Assembly (NCBI RefSeq): GCF_009728835.1
Contig: NZ_CP033455.1
Location: 819,568 to 883,567, forward strand
Length of the DNA stretch: 64,000 nt
Source of the DNA: Ehrlichia ruminantium
Lineage (GTDB): Bacteria; Pseudomonadota; Alphaproteobacteria; Rickettsiales; Anaplasmataceae
Direction: 5' to 3'
The notes beneath the pieces were generated by a model. It had not been told where the DNA came from, searched no databases, and worked only from the letters and a program-made list of their open reading frames with translations. Below are positions 39,721 through 49,778 of this stretch, piece after piece (the first letter of the stretch is position 1; the number at the start of each line of letters is the position of its first letter). A program made the position numbers and the translations under genes.

Positions 39721-42700
39721 TTATTCTTCTTTCTTCTTACCACGCCTTCTCACCTTAGATCTTTCATGGGACTCTTCTTCCACATCTATAGCTGACTGAT
39801 GACCGGCAATTTTTTCTTTCACGCTGGAATATTCATCCATATACAGTCTTTGTTTTTGAGGCCCATCCAGGAAATTAATTCCACGCTTACCCCTCTTACT
39901 ACTAACATCCTCACTTTCATTAGAAGAAACATCAACAGCACTTGATACTTTACCTTCTTCACTATTCATATCACCAGTACTATCAGATACATTGTTATTT
40001 TCATCAACACCTGATTTATCCTCTTCTGAAGTTGAGCTATTAGTATCACTATTTCCATCACCTGATTCACTAGCTGAACCATCACTTGTACTACTTTCTT
40101 GCTCTACGTTTTCTTGTGTACTACTACCTTTATCATTATCATCGGGTACTTTATCTGTAGTATCTCCTAAACCATCAGCTGAAGTACTATTGACAGTATC
40201 ATGCCTATCACTTTCATTATCTGTTTCCCCTACACCAGAAGAACCATCACTTTCCGTACTACTATTTCGACTCTCATCATCATCAGATACTTTTTCTGTA
40301 GTACTTGATCCCTCATGCGTTGCAGCACTATCAACACTATCTTGAACATCTGTAGTATCATGTCTGTCAGTTGTAGACTCAGCTTCCTCTATATCAGACT
40401 TGCCTTGCTGTTCATTATTATCTTGATTTTCATTATCATCAGATACTTTATCCGAAGCACTACCTGTTTCTTCATGCGTTGCAGTACTATCAACACTATC
40501 TTGAACATCTGTAGTATCATGTCTGTCAGTTGTAGACTCAGCTTCCTCTACATCAGACTTACCTTGCTGCTCATTATTATCTTGATTTTCATTATTATCA
40601 GACACTTTATCCGAAGCACTACCTGTTTCTTCATGTGTTTGAGAACTATCTACATTATTTTGATCACCTGTAGCATCATGTCTGTCAGTTGTAGACTCAG
40701 CTTCCTCTACATCAGATTTGCCTTGCTGCTCATTATTATCTTGATTTTCATTATTATCAGACACTTTATCCGAAGCACTACCTGTTTCTTCATGTGTTTG
40801 AGAACTATCTACATTATTTTGATCACCTGTAGTATCATATCTATCAGTTGTAGGCTCAGCTTCCTCTACATCAGACTTGCCTTGTCGTTCATCATCATAT
40901 CCACTTTCAGTATCACTATTACCTGCTCTTGAATCACTATCTTGTGTATCACTATCTACACTACTCTCTACACTCGTATTACTTGATGAATCATCCACTG
41001 GATTTCCTACACCACGATCAGAAGTATCAGCTACATTACCTAAACCACTAACATTATTACCATCAGTATTATCTCTATAACTTGAAGAATCAGTATCTAA
41101 TACTTGACCCCTACCAGAATCCATTAAACTATGATCAACTGGGCCGTAACGGCCTCCTTGAGAAACTCGGCTACCTTCATTACTATCAACAACTTCTTGA
41201 TCTGGGGACACATTATTACCACCTAATTTATCCTGATCACCAACAACTGGTCTATTATCACCACCATCACCATCCTTACTCAATGGTTCCCCTTCATTAA
41301 CAGGATTAGTACCAGCTCTACTTGAAATATTAACATCTGACTGACCAGTAGATCTACGGTTTGCCATTGCACTCTTAATAATACTCTGAGTTTCTTGATC
41401 AAGCCCTACTATCGATGCCAAAGATTGAGTAGCTGCATGTAAACTAGCACCAATACCAGCAATACTTCCCGAAATAGACTGAGAAATAGATTCTGACATT
41501 CCTCTAAATGCCTTCATAGCATTCGCTGTAATAAGCAATACTAAAACTGATGTAATCCCAAAAGGAAGCCCAAGAAATCCAATTCTACCATCTCTAGAAT
41601 CTGACTCTCTAACAGCATCATCTATAGACAATTCACTAGCATAACCTACCGGCAATAACAAAGGCATAACACAAATATCAGGTGGTGCACCTTTTTCAGC
41701 CACACTTGTAGGAAGACTTAACCCAAGAAAACATTGATTACAAACAGTAAAACCTGTCACATCATGCAACACTGTTAACATTACTTGATTTAAAAATGCA
41801 AGCGCAGCAAATAAGATTATAGGTTGCAGTGAAAAATTCACTAACATTTTAATCCAAGAATCAAATAATGTTTTTGTTAATTGAAACAAGAGAAAAGTTA
41901 TAAAAATAGGAGCTAACGTAGCTAAAAATGCAACAGCAACAATAGTAAACAAGTATGCTATCACTGCCTCAATTATACATAGAAAAAATACAAACACAGC
42001 CCATATAATCATAGCAAATACAAGCCATCCTATAGGACCTGTAACTATTAATGTCAAAAATCTAATCCACACTTCTCCTGTTAATAATACTCCTATAGTT
42101 GGATCTAAAAATGAAAATGAATTATCTCCATCCAACTCTCCGTTGAATGTAGCTATCAAATCACTTACACCTTGAACAAATAGAGAGAAGAAATGACTAC
42201 TAAAAAGTTCCCAACTATCTTGACTCAATAAACCAACTACTACTGCTATTTTAGCAACACGGACTCCCAAATCATATTTAGTACATTTTACAACCCCTAT
42301 AACATAACCCAATATCGTAAAAATAATATATAAAGTACATAATGCTTGTACCCCTCTCCACAATCTCCCGGAAGTAGTTTGATTGGTATAAATATGTTGT
42401 ACTGCACCTTTTGAGTTAGTACTACGGATAACATCCATTGCTTGAGATATACTACTAGTTTTTTGATTATCAGGTAATCCATACAAGATCTTTAATAGAA
42501 AATCTCTAATCATCACAAATGCTTGAGAAAAATTAGGATTCCATCTACTAATAGCAAATTCAACAGTATACTTATTACTTGACTCAACACTTGGCATACT
42601 TCGATAATCAAATTGATCTTCATAACCTCTAACATCTACTCCTAAATAAATAGTACCAGATTTTTTTGTAGAATTATCGTCATTTATTGTATAAGTTGCA

Positions 42701-44469
42701 GTTCCAGAAGCAGAGTTTGTGTCACCTTTCTTTGAAACAAAAAGCTCAGTAGTATTTTCACTACCTGGCAACATAGTTGGAGGAGTATTTCCTATGTACA
42801 TGTATAATTTCTTTCCATCTACAAAATTACACATACGTTCTACATGAATATTATACCCACCAGAATAATCTTTATATTTATTATATTCACCTATTATCCC
42901 AAAATTCAATAGAACAGGATCATCAAGTTCATAAGTATAATTAACATTAGATTTTATGCTATTTTCTTTCACACTTTTTCCAGGAATACTATAAATACAT
43001 CTGAACCCCGTTGCATCACCAGGAAAACAACGATGCAACAATTCTTTATCACTCTTACCTACTCTATTATTAAATAATCTAAAATATGCTGTCAATCCTG
43101 CTATTATTTCTGTCTTAACATCTTTATTCCATTCTTGCTTTGTCCAATCCTTCTTCTCTAAATCTTCTTTCTTTGCATTCTTAAACTCTTGATTTGAATT
43201 ATCCGTAACACTACATTCATTACTACTTCCATTAATAGTTAATACAGAAGGTATTTTACCTTGTTGCGTCAATGATTCATTAGATTTACATATCGTACCA
43301 CAAACACAATTAATATCATAAGTGGTAAAATTATTAAGAACATCTATAGTATCTTGTGTAACTTCTAATTCTATAGCTTTTTTTTCTCGTAGTTCTTTAT
43401 AATATCTTAGGGTGTCAGTACCATTATTTTTTATATAACCCATAAGGTCTTTCTTGTTAAGTTCCTTAATAATCTCACATTGACTTTTTAACTTATCAAC
43501 ACTTTTCTGATTCTTAATTGTCCTAGCATCATAAACAAAAGGAGCTTTTATCCAATTTTTCTTACTATCACTTGTATAAAATATTTTGTTTCCACGAGGA
43601 GAATATCTATTATCCACTAATGCAGAAACTTTTGTCCCTTGCAAACGATCTATTCCTCCACTTCCTTGTGGAAAATGTATACAATCCTCTGATTTATCTC
43701 CCATTTTTATAGAAAAAGATTGTACACCACTTTTACATATATCTTCAGCTTTTATAGGGTGAGCACATTTATCATCTGAAAATATTTCATTGTCAGAATA
43801 ATATATAATACCTGAATTTTTTAATTCAGCACTACTACAACTTTTAATCTTTACTTGTCTAGGCACTAGATTAACCCTAAAAACATCACCTTTATTAAGA
43901 CGAAATGTGCTTATAGTATGAACATCAGGTGAAAAAATCATTTGATTTACTTGATTTACTTGCTTCACTTGTTGTTCCTTAGCTTGTTTTTGACCTTTTG
44001 TAACATCAGATTTAAAAATTATCTGATCTACTAAGTTTCGTTCCCATGTATTTTTCTGATGCTTTAGATAAGCACCTCCACATACTTTCTTCATATTAAA
44101 ATAAGTAGATTCATTTTGATACTTATAATCAGGAATCCCATCATTACACGAAATAGCCGGTACAATTATTTCTTTTGGATTCAAAGAATCCTTAGGACAT
44201 AGATTCACTGATCCACTAATTGTTAAGTTAACTTTTTGGTCTTCACTAACTCTTATTCCAGTATCAACCCAATGAGGATGCACCTTTTTATAATACTGCG
44301 TAGTTTTTTTTCCATCTTTCGTTATCTCCTTTGCTATAATACTAACCTTTGCTGTAGGTACAACATCAACACTAACTGAGGTACTACTTACACCTTTACT
44401 ACCTTCTATACAATTGATCCCACATCCAGTTATAAAACACAGCATCAATAATATAACACCATTTTTCAT
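39721..44469 (-). CDS. virB6-3: VirB6-3, large VirB6/TrbL family T4SS membrane protein
   Basis: I choose the ATG at 44469, one base past the virB6-2 stop. An upstream in-frame TTG at 44481 is the alternative. The 1582-residue product opens with a lipoprotein-type signal (VILLMLCFITGC) and a Cys-containing extracytoplasmic domain. The VirB6 core (about 710-1000) carries several spans and FQLTKTLFDSWIKMLVN (Trp872). From about residue 1050 to the end the protein is an acidic Ser/Asp/Asn/Glu-rich tail, including a 53-residue tandem repeat (about 1200-1400) and a basic end, KVRRRGKKKEE. In Ehrlichia and Anaplasma the four VirB6 paralogs grow in size along the operon, as here. It is co-directional and nearly contiguous with virB6-2. 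Confidence 0.92.
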   Translation of the reverse strand: MKNGVILLMLCFITGCGINCIEGSKGVSSTSVSVDVVPTAKVSIIAKEITKDGKKTTQYYKKVHPHWVDTGIRVSEDQKVNLTISGSVNLCPKDSLNPKEIIVPAISCNDGIPDYKYQNESTYFNMKKVCGGAYLKHQKNTWERNLVDQIIFKSDVTKGQKQAKEQQVKQVNQVNQMIFSPDVHTISTFRLNKGDVFRVNLVPRQVKIKSCSSAELKNSGIIYYSDNEIFSDDKCAHPIKAEDICKSGVQSFSIKMGDKSEDCIHFPQGSGGIDRLQGTKVSALVDNRYSPRGNKIFYTSDSKKNWIKAPFVYDARTIKNQKSVDKLKSQCEIIKELNKKDLMGYIKNNGTDTLRYYKELREKKAIELEVTQDTIDVLNNFTTYDINCVCGTICKSNESLTQQGKIPSVLTINGSSNECSVTDNSNQEFKNAKKEDLEKKDWTKQEWNKDVKTEIIAGLTAYFRLFNNRVGKSDKELLHRCFPGDATGFRCIYSIPGKSVKENSIKSNVNYTYELDDPVLLNFGIIGEYNKYKDYSGGYNIHVERMCNFVDGKKLYMYIGNTPPTMLPGSENTTELFVSKKGDTNSASGTATYTINDDNSTKKSGTIYLGVDVRGYEDQFDYRSMPSVESSNKYTVEFAISRWNPNFSQAFVMIRDFLLKILYGLPDNQKTSSISQAMDVIRSTNSKGAVQHIYTNQTTSGRLWRGVQALCTLYIIFTILGYVIGVVKCTKYDLGVRVAKIAVVVGLLSQDSWELFSSHFFSLFVQGVSDLIATFNGELDGDNSFSFLDPTIGVLLTGEVWIRFLTLIVTGPIGWLVFAMIIWAVFVFFLCIIEAVIAYLFTIVAVAFLATLAPIFITFLLFQLTKTLFDSWIKMLVNFSLQPIILFAALAFLNQVMLTVLHDVTGFTVCNQCFLGLSLPTSVAEKGAPPDICVMPLLLPVGYASELSIDDAVRESDSRDGRIGFLGLPFGITSVLVLLITANAMKAFRGMSESISQSISGSIAGIGASLHAATQSLASIVGLDQETQSIIKSAMANRRSTGQSDVNISSRAGTNPVNEGEPLSKDGDGGDNRPVVGDQDKLGGNNVSPDQEVVDSNEGSRVSQGGRYGPVDHSLMDSGRGQVLDTDSSSYRDNTDGNNVSGLGNVADTSDRGVGNPVDDSSSNTSVESSVDSDTQDSDSRAGNSDTESGYDDERQGKSDVEEAEPTTDRYDTTGDQNNVDSSQTHEETGSASDKVSDNNENQDNNEQQGKSDVEEAESTTDRHDATGDQNNVDSSQTHEETGSASDKVSDNNENQDNNEQQGKSDVEEAESTTDRHDTTDVQDSVDSTATHEETGSASDKVSDDNENQDNNEQQGKSDIEEAESTTDRHDTTDVQDSVDSAATHEGSSTTEKVSDDDESRNSSTESDGSSGVGETDNESDRHDTVNSTSADGLGDTTDKVPDDNDKGSSTQENVEQESSTSDGSASESGDGNSDTNSSTSEEDKSGVDENNNVSDSTGDMNSEEGKVSSAVDVSSNESEDVSSKRGKRGINFLDGPQKQRLYMDEYSSVKEKIAGHQSAIDVEEESHERSKVRRRGKKKEE
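40270..40881 (-). repeat. 159-base in-frame tandem repeat in virB6-3
   Basis: Four units of 159 bases (53 codons), beginning GKSDVEEAE and containing TDRHDTT, the THEETGSASDKVSD block and NENQDNNEQQ. Marker positions 40382, 40541, 40700 and 40859 are exactly 159 apart. The last unit (nearest the gene's 3' end) is diverged and incomplete. Confidence 0.95.
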
Positions 44470-44470
44470 A

Positions 44471-47161
44471 TTATTTACCAAAACTAGATGGAGGACTTTC
44501 AGGAATTAAAACACCACTACGTGACGACTTATTACCATCTTCTGCAGGCAAAGGAGCAGCAAAAGAACTACGTTTACGCTCACCATCACTACTTTGATTA
44601 TTCATACTACTCATTTCATTATATCTTTCCCTTTGCATACGAGTATTCCTATCCATACCAATTACCCCTAAAAGGCTCTCTTTCGCATGATCAGCAACTG
44701 AAGACAAATTAGCAAATGATCCAAAAATTGACGTACACATTTCCCCAGAAGATCCAACAAAATGTTTAGTAGCATTTACCATAATAACAAAGGCTATTAT
44801 TTTAGTAACAGGAGCTGGTAATCCTATAAATATTAATGAGTCACCATTTACTGAATCTCTCATATTATCAGAAAACGTTGAAAGAGGAGAAAAACCAGAA
44901 GGAAGGAGAAATTCAAGCAAACAGAAAGTTATTTTAATTATTCCTATATCAATAGTAGGTTCAATAACACAAGCATCACACGATTCAAAATTAAACATAG
45001 CTTGTATTATACTATCTATTGCTCCAGTAAGAAGAGCAAAAGATGCAAATATAATAACAGGTTGCATGACTGTCTGAACTAAAGACTTTATCCATGCATC
45101 AAAAATTGCCTTAGTACGCTTAAATAGAATACAAATTATAAAAAATGGCGCTATACTCAACAACAATCCTACAAGAACAATAGATATTAAATAGGTAATA
45201 ATTGCACCTGCAATAGTTAAAAACAAAACACATAATCCCCAAAATATTAAAGTTACACTTACCCATCCTATTGGTCCTGTAAAAAACAATGATAGTATTT
45301 GTAACCAACTACTAGATAAAGAAAACCTATATAACATCATATCTAAAAATGCAAAACTTGTACTATCCTTAGCTTCTTGACCTGTAAGAATATTAATTAG
45401 TTCTATAGGAGCGTCAGTAAATAATCTAAATAAATAATTATGAAAAAAGTCCCAACTATTAGGACCAATAACATACATTACTACACTTATTTTTAACGTT
45501 ATAACTAGTAATTCAAAAATAGAAGATTTAGCAAAACCAACAAAATAAAATAATGCATTTATCAAGATGTACAAAACCAGTAATGCTTTTACCATTTGGA
45601 TAAAATGCGTATTTTTGATCAAACTATCATATATTAAATGGACAGATCCAGAATTAGTAGCTGATGTACCATATAACCCTCTGTATAAACTATCCTTTAA
45701 GGCATTAACGATATAAGAGATAATTTGAGGTATTTTCTTTTTCGCAACAACTGTTATATTAAAATAACCAGTGTTATTTTGGTACCCATCTCCATTATCT
45801 TTTACACCGAAATACAATTCACCATCTTTATCTTGTTTTGTTAAATTGATAGTTACACTTTTATCGCTGGCAAATTCAATTTTATGTGTATTTCCCTCCC
45901 CTGGTTTGTTACTAGGTACACCTTTAGATATTGCATAATACAAACTATCTTCAGCATAACCACTACAATCTCTCATAGCTTCAATCTTATATTTACCTTT
46001 CAACGTACTACCTTGCGGAGGACGCACTTGTAAATACAGACCTGAAGTACCATCTTTAATTTCTTTTAAAAATGTATAGTCATAACCAGTCAATAACCCT
46101 ATAGCATTATCAACTTTACTATTTTGTTCATCACTTTTCCATTTGTTAACTATCTCATCAGACTTAATAAAACTGTTTATGTTTTGATCATGCAATAGAT
46201 ATACAAAACGTAATCCTGTATATTGTATATTGTCCTTTACACTACATTGTGTCCTACCAATACAAGAACGGATATCTTCTTGTCCTGGAATATAATTCAC
46301 TTTTTCAACAACAAAACAATTTTCTTCACTCTTCTTATTCTCATAACTATAAAAACCACACAAATTTCCACACAACATATTTATAGTATATGCATCATAT
46401 AACCTTTTGTATTTTTGTATTAAATCAGGATCTCGATCTTTGTTTTTTTGAGTATCATCCTGATTTTTACAAAGCAAAGACAGATCAGAGTTTATTCCCT
46501 GATCATTTCCATTACGTGTATTATTATATTTACTTAAACTATCAACTAATTTATCATACATACTAGAATTAACATTATATAAAATCCTAGATGGAAAATC
46601 AATCCAAGCCCTTTCTTCTTCCTTTTTCTCTTGTGATGTGGTTCCTTTCTTTTCTAAATACATCATATTATTCATTTGACCATTATGTTTACCAAAAGGT
46701 ATATAATGATGTTCTCCAAAATAAGTGTCCATACACTTATCTTTATTTTGAACATAAACTCTAGGATCTTTGTTATCACATATATCTTTATCAACAGTAA
46801 ACTCAAACTCAGGCACTACTCTAAAGCTAAGTTTATCTTTTTGCATTATATTATTAAACCCTAAATAAAACTTTTTCTCACTTCCGCTTGTTTCATCACC
46901 ATTAACAAAAATATCTATTGTTTTTTTATCATTACTACAAAAATTAACATTTACAGTACTTACACTAATATCTAACAACTCCCTTCCAGCTAATATTAAA
47001 TCTGATTTAACCCAGGTAATATGTTCTTTTTCTCCTTCTTTTATTCCAGCAATTACAACACTTGAATATTCATCGTATAACATATCTTGTGGCTTGATAC
47101 ACTTATGATATCCACAGCTCGATAGAAGTAAAACACTGATTACCAATACTATTCTCATCAT
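44471..47161 (-). CDS. virB6-2: VirB6-2, VirB6/TrbL family T4SS membrane protein
   Basis: The 896-residue protein starts with a lipoprotein-type signal (IVLVISVLLLSSC, Cys16). A long Cys-containing extracytoplasmic domain follows (to about residue 500). The VirB6 membrane core (about 515-800) has several spans and FKRTKAIFDAWIKSLVQ (Trp690). A short polar tail (about 840-896) ends in SPPSSFGK. It has no repeat tail, unlike VirB6-3 and VirB6-4. It lies 141 bases after virB6-1, the widest gap among the virB6 genes. Confidence 0.92.
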   Translation of the reverse strand: MMRIVLVISVLLLSSCGYHKCIKPQDMLYDEYSSVVIAGIKEGEKEHITWVKSDLILAGRELLDISVSTVNVNFCSNDKKTIDIFVNGDETSGSEKKFYLGFNNIMQKDKLSFRVVPEFEFTVDKDICDNKDPRVYVQNKDKCMDTYFGEHHYIPFGKHNGQMNNMMYLEKKGTTSQEKKEEERAWIDFPSRILYNVNSSMYDKLVDSLSKYNNTRNGNDQGINSDLSLLCKNQDDTQKNKDRDPDLIQKYKRLYDAYTINMLCGNLCGFYSYENKKSEENCFVVEKVNYIPGQEDIRSCIGRTQCSVKDNIQYTGLRFVYLLHDQNINSFIKSDEIVNKWKSDEQNSKVDNAIGLLTGYDYTFLKEIKDGTSGLYLQVRPPQGSTLKGKYKIEAMRDCSGYAEDSLYYAISKGVPSNKPGEGNTHKIEFASDKSVTINLTKQDKDGELYFGVKDNGDGYQNNTGYFNITVVAKKKIPQIISYIVNALKDSLYRGLYGTSATNSGSVHLIYDSLIKNTHFIQMVKALLVLYILINALFYFVGFAKSSIFELLVITLKISVVMYVIGPNSWDFFHNYLFRLFTDAPIELINILTGQEAKDSTSFAFLDMMLYRFSLSSSWLQILSLFFTGPIGWVSVTLIFWGLCVLFLTIAGAIITYLISIVLVGLLLSIAPFFIICILFKRTKAIFDAWIKSLVQTVMQPVIIFASFALLTGAIDSIIQAMFNFESCDACVIEPTIDIGIIKITFCLLEFLLPSGFSPLSTFSDNMRDSVNGDSLIFIGLPAPVTKIIAFVIMVNATKHFVGSSGEMCTSIFGSFANLSSVADHAKESLLGVIGMDRNTRMQRERYNEMSSMNNQSSDGERKRSSFAAPLPAEDGNKSSRSGVLIPESPPSSFGK

Positions 47162-47302
47162 AAAATCAGCTCTTCTACTTTAATAAACAACATAACATTT
47201 AATACATTCTACTATCTTACAAATTAAACCAACATACATTCTTATTATAAGTTCTCTGTTATTCCCTCTTATTTATTATCAAAATACTCACGAAGAACCG
47301 TC

Positions 47303-49741
47303 TTATGAGTCAGATGACTTAGAGGACCCAGAAGATATTTCATCCTTACCTCCATCTGATCCAGATTTACTACCTCCTAACCTATTACTAATAGCTTCCC
47401 TCGCCTTATTGAAACCAGTACCTTGTGCTTTACCTGCAAGATTCATTGCAGAACCCATCATAGCTTTAGGACTTAATGATGAACCAACGTGACCTGCCCT
47501 TGGATCTCCCGCGAGCTCAGCTGCAATATAAGAAATAGAAGACAAGAAATGATAAAACAAAAACCCTATCAATACCATCATCAACAGCTTTGTCCACAAC
47601 ATCTCAGCTTCATGTCTAAAATCAGGAGCATAAGCATTGAATCCCAAAAATGCAGGTTGTGATAAAAACTTTATATTTCCAAACATACAAGCCAGATTAT
47701 AGTCATATTTTGCACTATCACATTGCTTTGGATCTTTTAATTTAAAAGTAATTCTTTGAGCATCAATGATGGTAACCTCATGCCTTTGAAATTCAAGATC
47801 TTCAAAATATAAGTTATCAAACACAGTAAATAACAATGCAAGAAACCCAAATAATATAACAGGATACAAACTATAAACCATTAACTGTCTAATCCACCCA
47901 TCAAAGAACCCTTTTGTAGCTTGAAACAGTACCATAGGAATCATAAGTGGAGAAATTAATATTAGAATAGTAAGTGCTATTAATGATAATAAGAATATGT
48001 AAACCAACCATATTATAATAAACAACAACATTAATACGGCAAAGATTGCAACTAAACATAACATCATCTTAGTATTAAATAACATAGTAGCAAAAAACAT
48101 ACCTGCTGTTATGAATAACCCAAGTAAAACAGTTGCAGATCCACCAATTAACTGCTGGCCAAGATAAAATAGTACTCTACAATCTAATCTATCCCACGGA
48201 GCTATGTACTTATACTCATTAGAATAATCTGATTCTTTATAGTCACATATACTCTGCTTACCCCCCGCACTTAATACTATATCTGACAGACCAATTGATA
48301 ATTTCACTAACTGATCATAATAATGAGACATTGCATTACCTTGAGTAAAATATACTACCAAAGCAAATTTAATTATCAACATATATAATTCAGCTGGACT
48401 TTGTATACCACCAAGAGCTGCTTTAATAGCAAACAATATTAGAGCTAATATTAAAACTGCCATTACCGCTCTTTTTAATTTTTCTTGAGCAACTTTTAAA
48501 AATCCTACTTTTTGACTACCAGTGCTTTTACCAGCCGCACATGTTCCATTCAATATGTTATTCAATGAACCTTTTATACAAGCAACTATTGTAGAAGTTA
48601 CAGGAAAAGGAGATTTGACATAAGCACCAACTTTACCTGTACATGCATCATCTATATAACAACTATAGCATTTAGAGTTATCATAATCTATAATTTTACC
48701 AGTATCTGACTTAATAGGTTCAGATTTACCACACATAGGTGCTGGAGGACCGCCAGGTCGCATATGACAACCAATTTCAGCATTAGGCCATAAAGGTAAA
48801 CCACTCCCTTTAACAGCATAAACACAAATCTTATCAGACTTTTCTACAGCACGAAAGGTAATTGTATGAATAGTCTTTTCTTCACCAGCTCGTAAAACTT
48901 CACATTTAACAGATCCTTGCAAAGCATATTTTGCTCTTTTTATTTGAGAATCACCATAATCAGCTTCCCTTGGATAATCTCCAGCTCTTAATAATGCATC
49001 AACATCACCTGAAACAGCTTGTCCTATATTTTTTATCATAGTAAACGGATTACTAATACCTACCGGATTACGATAACAAACTTCTATATAAGATGAACTC
49101 GATACCCGATTTTTAGGCCATTGATATTTATCTGCCTTTTTAAACTTTCTAGAATGACAAGTAGGTTCTTGATCTTTAGCAGCTTTCAAACTAAACGTAT
49201 CTTGATTGTTTTCCTTTTTAGTAGCAATACATCTAAAATACTCCTCTTCAAGTCCAATATCTTTATTAGCACAATCAGGATAACTGCCTTCAGGTTGTTC
49301 ACATTCCTTATAATCACCAAGTTTAATATTATTAACTCCGTTCTTATTTTCTTTTTTCAGATCAAAATCATCAAATCGCATCACTGGATGACGAACAAAT
49401 GCCCAATTACAAGCAAAAAATGATGTAGCTCTAGTAATAGCAACTCCAATGGACACAAATGCTGATCCTACCATAATTAAACCAATAACCCAATGTCCTG
49501 TTGCAAACACTGGAATACTCGCTATAATAAGCGCAATACCAGCAGTAAATCCTGAAATTCCAATGTATTTAGTGTGCTCATTTATTGTTGCACAAAGGGG
49601 ATTGCTAGCTAATGTTGTTCTATAAATTGCCACTTTTTCACTATCAGCTTCTACAGCTAGAGCAGGCTTAGTACACATAAAGTTAATATTGATTAAAAAT
49701 AACATTAATATATATATTAACTTTTTACTAGCCTTTAGCAT
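47303..49741 (-). CDS. virB6-1: VirB6-1, VirB6/TrbL family T4SS membrane protein
   Basis: I choose the ATG at 49741; a TTG six bases upstream is in frame. The 812-residue product begins with a plain signal peptide (LIYILMLFLININFM, cut near ALA-VEA), not a lipoprotein signal. Two early spans follow (about 48-88), then a Cys-rich region (CYSCYIDDAC and others). The main VirB6 core is at about 425-655, with WLVYIFLLSLIALTILILIS and FQATKGFFDGWIRQLM (Trp616), and a further span at about 725-745. The tail is short and rich in Gly and Ser. It follows virB4 by about 37 bases. Confidence 0.92.
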   Translation of the reverse strand: MLKASKKLIYILMLFLININFMCTKPALAVEADSEKVAIYRTTLASNPLCATINEHTKYIGISGFTAGIALIIASIPVFATGHWVIGLIMVGSAFVSIGVAITRATSFFACNWAFVRHPVMRFDDFDLKKENKNGVNNIKLGDYKECEQPEGSYPDCANKDIGLEEEYFRCIATKKENNQDTFSLKAAKDQEPTCHSRKFKKADKYQWPKNRVSSSSYIEVCYRNPVGISNPFTMIKNIGQAVSGDVDALLRAGDYPREADYGDSQIKRAKYALQGSVKCEVLRAGEEKTIHTITFRAVEKSDKICVYAVKGSGLPLWPNAEIGCHMRPGGPPAPMCGKSEPIKSDTGKIIDYDNSKCYSCYIDDACTGKVGAYVKSPFPVTSTIVACIKGSLNNILNGTCAAGKSTGSQKVGFLKVAQEKLKRAVMAVLILALILFAIKAALGGIQSPAELYMLIIKFALVVYFTQGNAMSHYYDQLVKLSIGLSDIVLSAGGKQSICDYKESDYSNEYKYIAPWDRLDCRVLFYLGQQLIGGSATVLLGLFITAGMFFATMLFNTKMMLCLVAIFAVLMLLFIIIWLVYIFLLSLIALTILILISPLMIPMVLFQATKGFFDGWIRQLMVYSLYPVILFGFLALLFTVFDNLYFEDLEFQRHEVTIIDAQRITFKLKDPKQCDSAKYDYNLACMFGNIKFLSQPAFLGFNAYAPDFRHEAEMLWTKLLMMVLIGFLFYHFLSSISYIAAELAGDPRAGHVGSSLSPKAMMGSAMNLAGKAQGTGFNKAREAISNRLGGSKSGSDGGKDEISSGSSKSSDS

Positions 49742-49778
49742 AATCAACTCTTTTATTAAGAATATCTAACAAATTACT

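Noticed and set aside
39992-40345. 117-codon Ser/Leu-rich open frame on the plus strand
   Set aside because: Antisense shadow of the low-complexity acidic tail of virB6-3.
40315-40932. 205-codon open frame on the plus strand with repeated hydrophobic segments
   Set aside because: It is antisense to the virB6-3 repeat array. Repeats of 159 bases keep all frames open alike, and the complement of Ser/Asp/Glu codons reads as Ile, Phe and Ser. It is a shadow, not a membrane protein gene.
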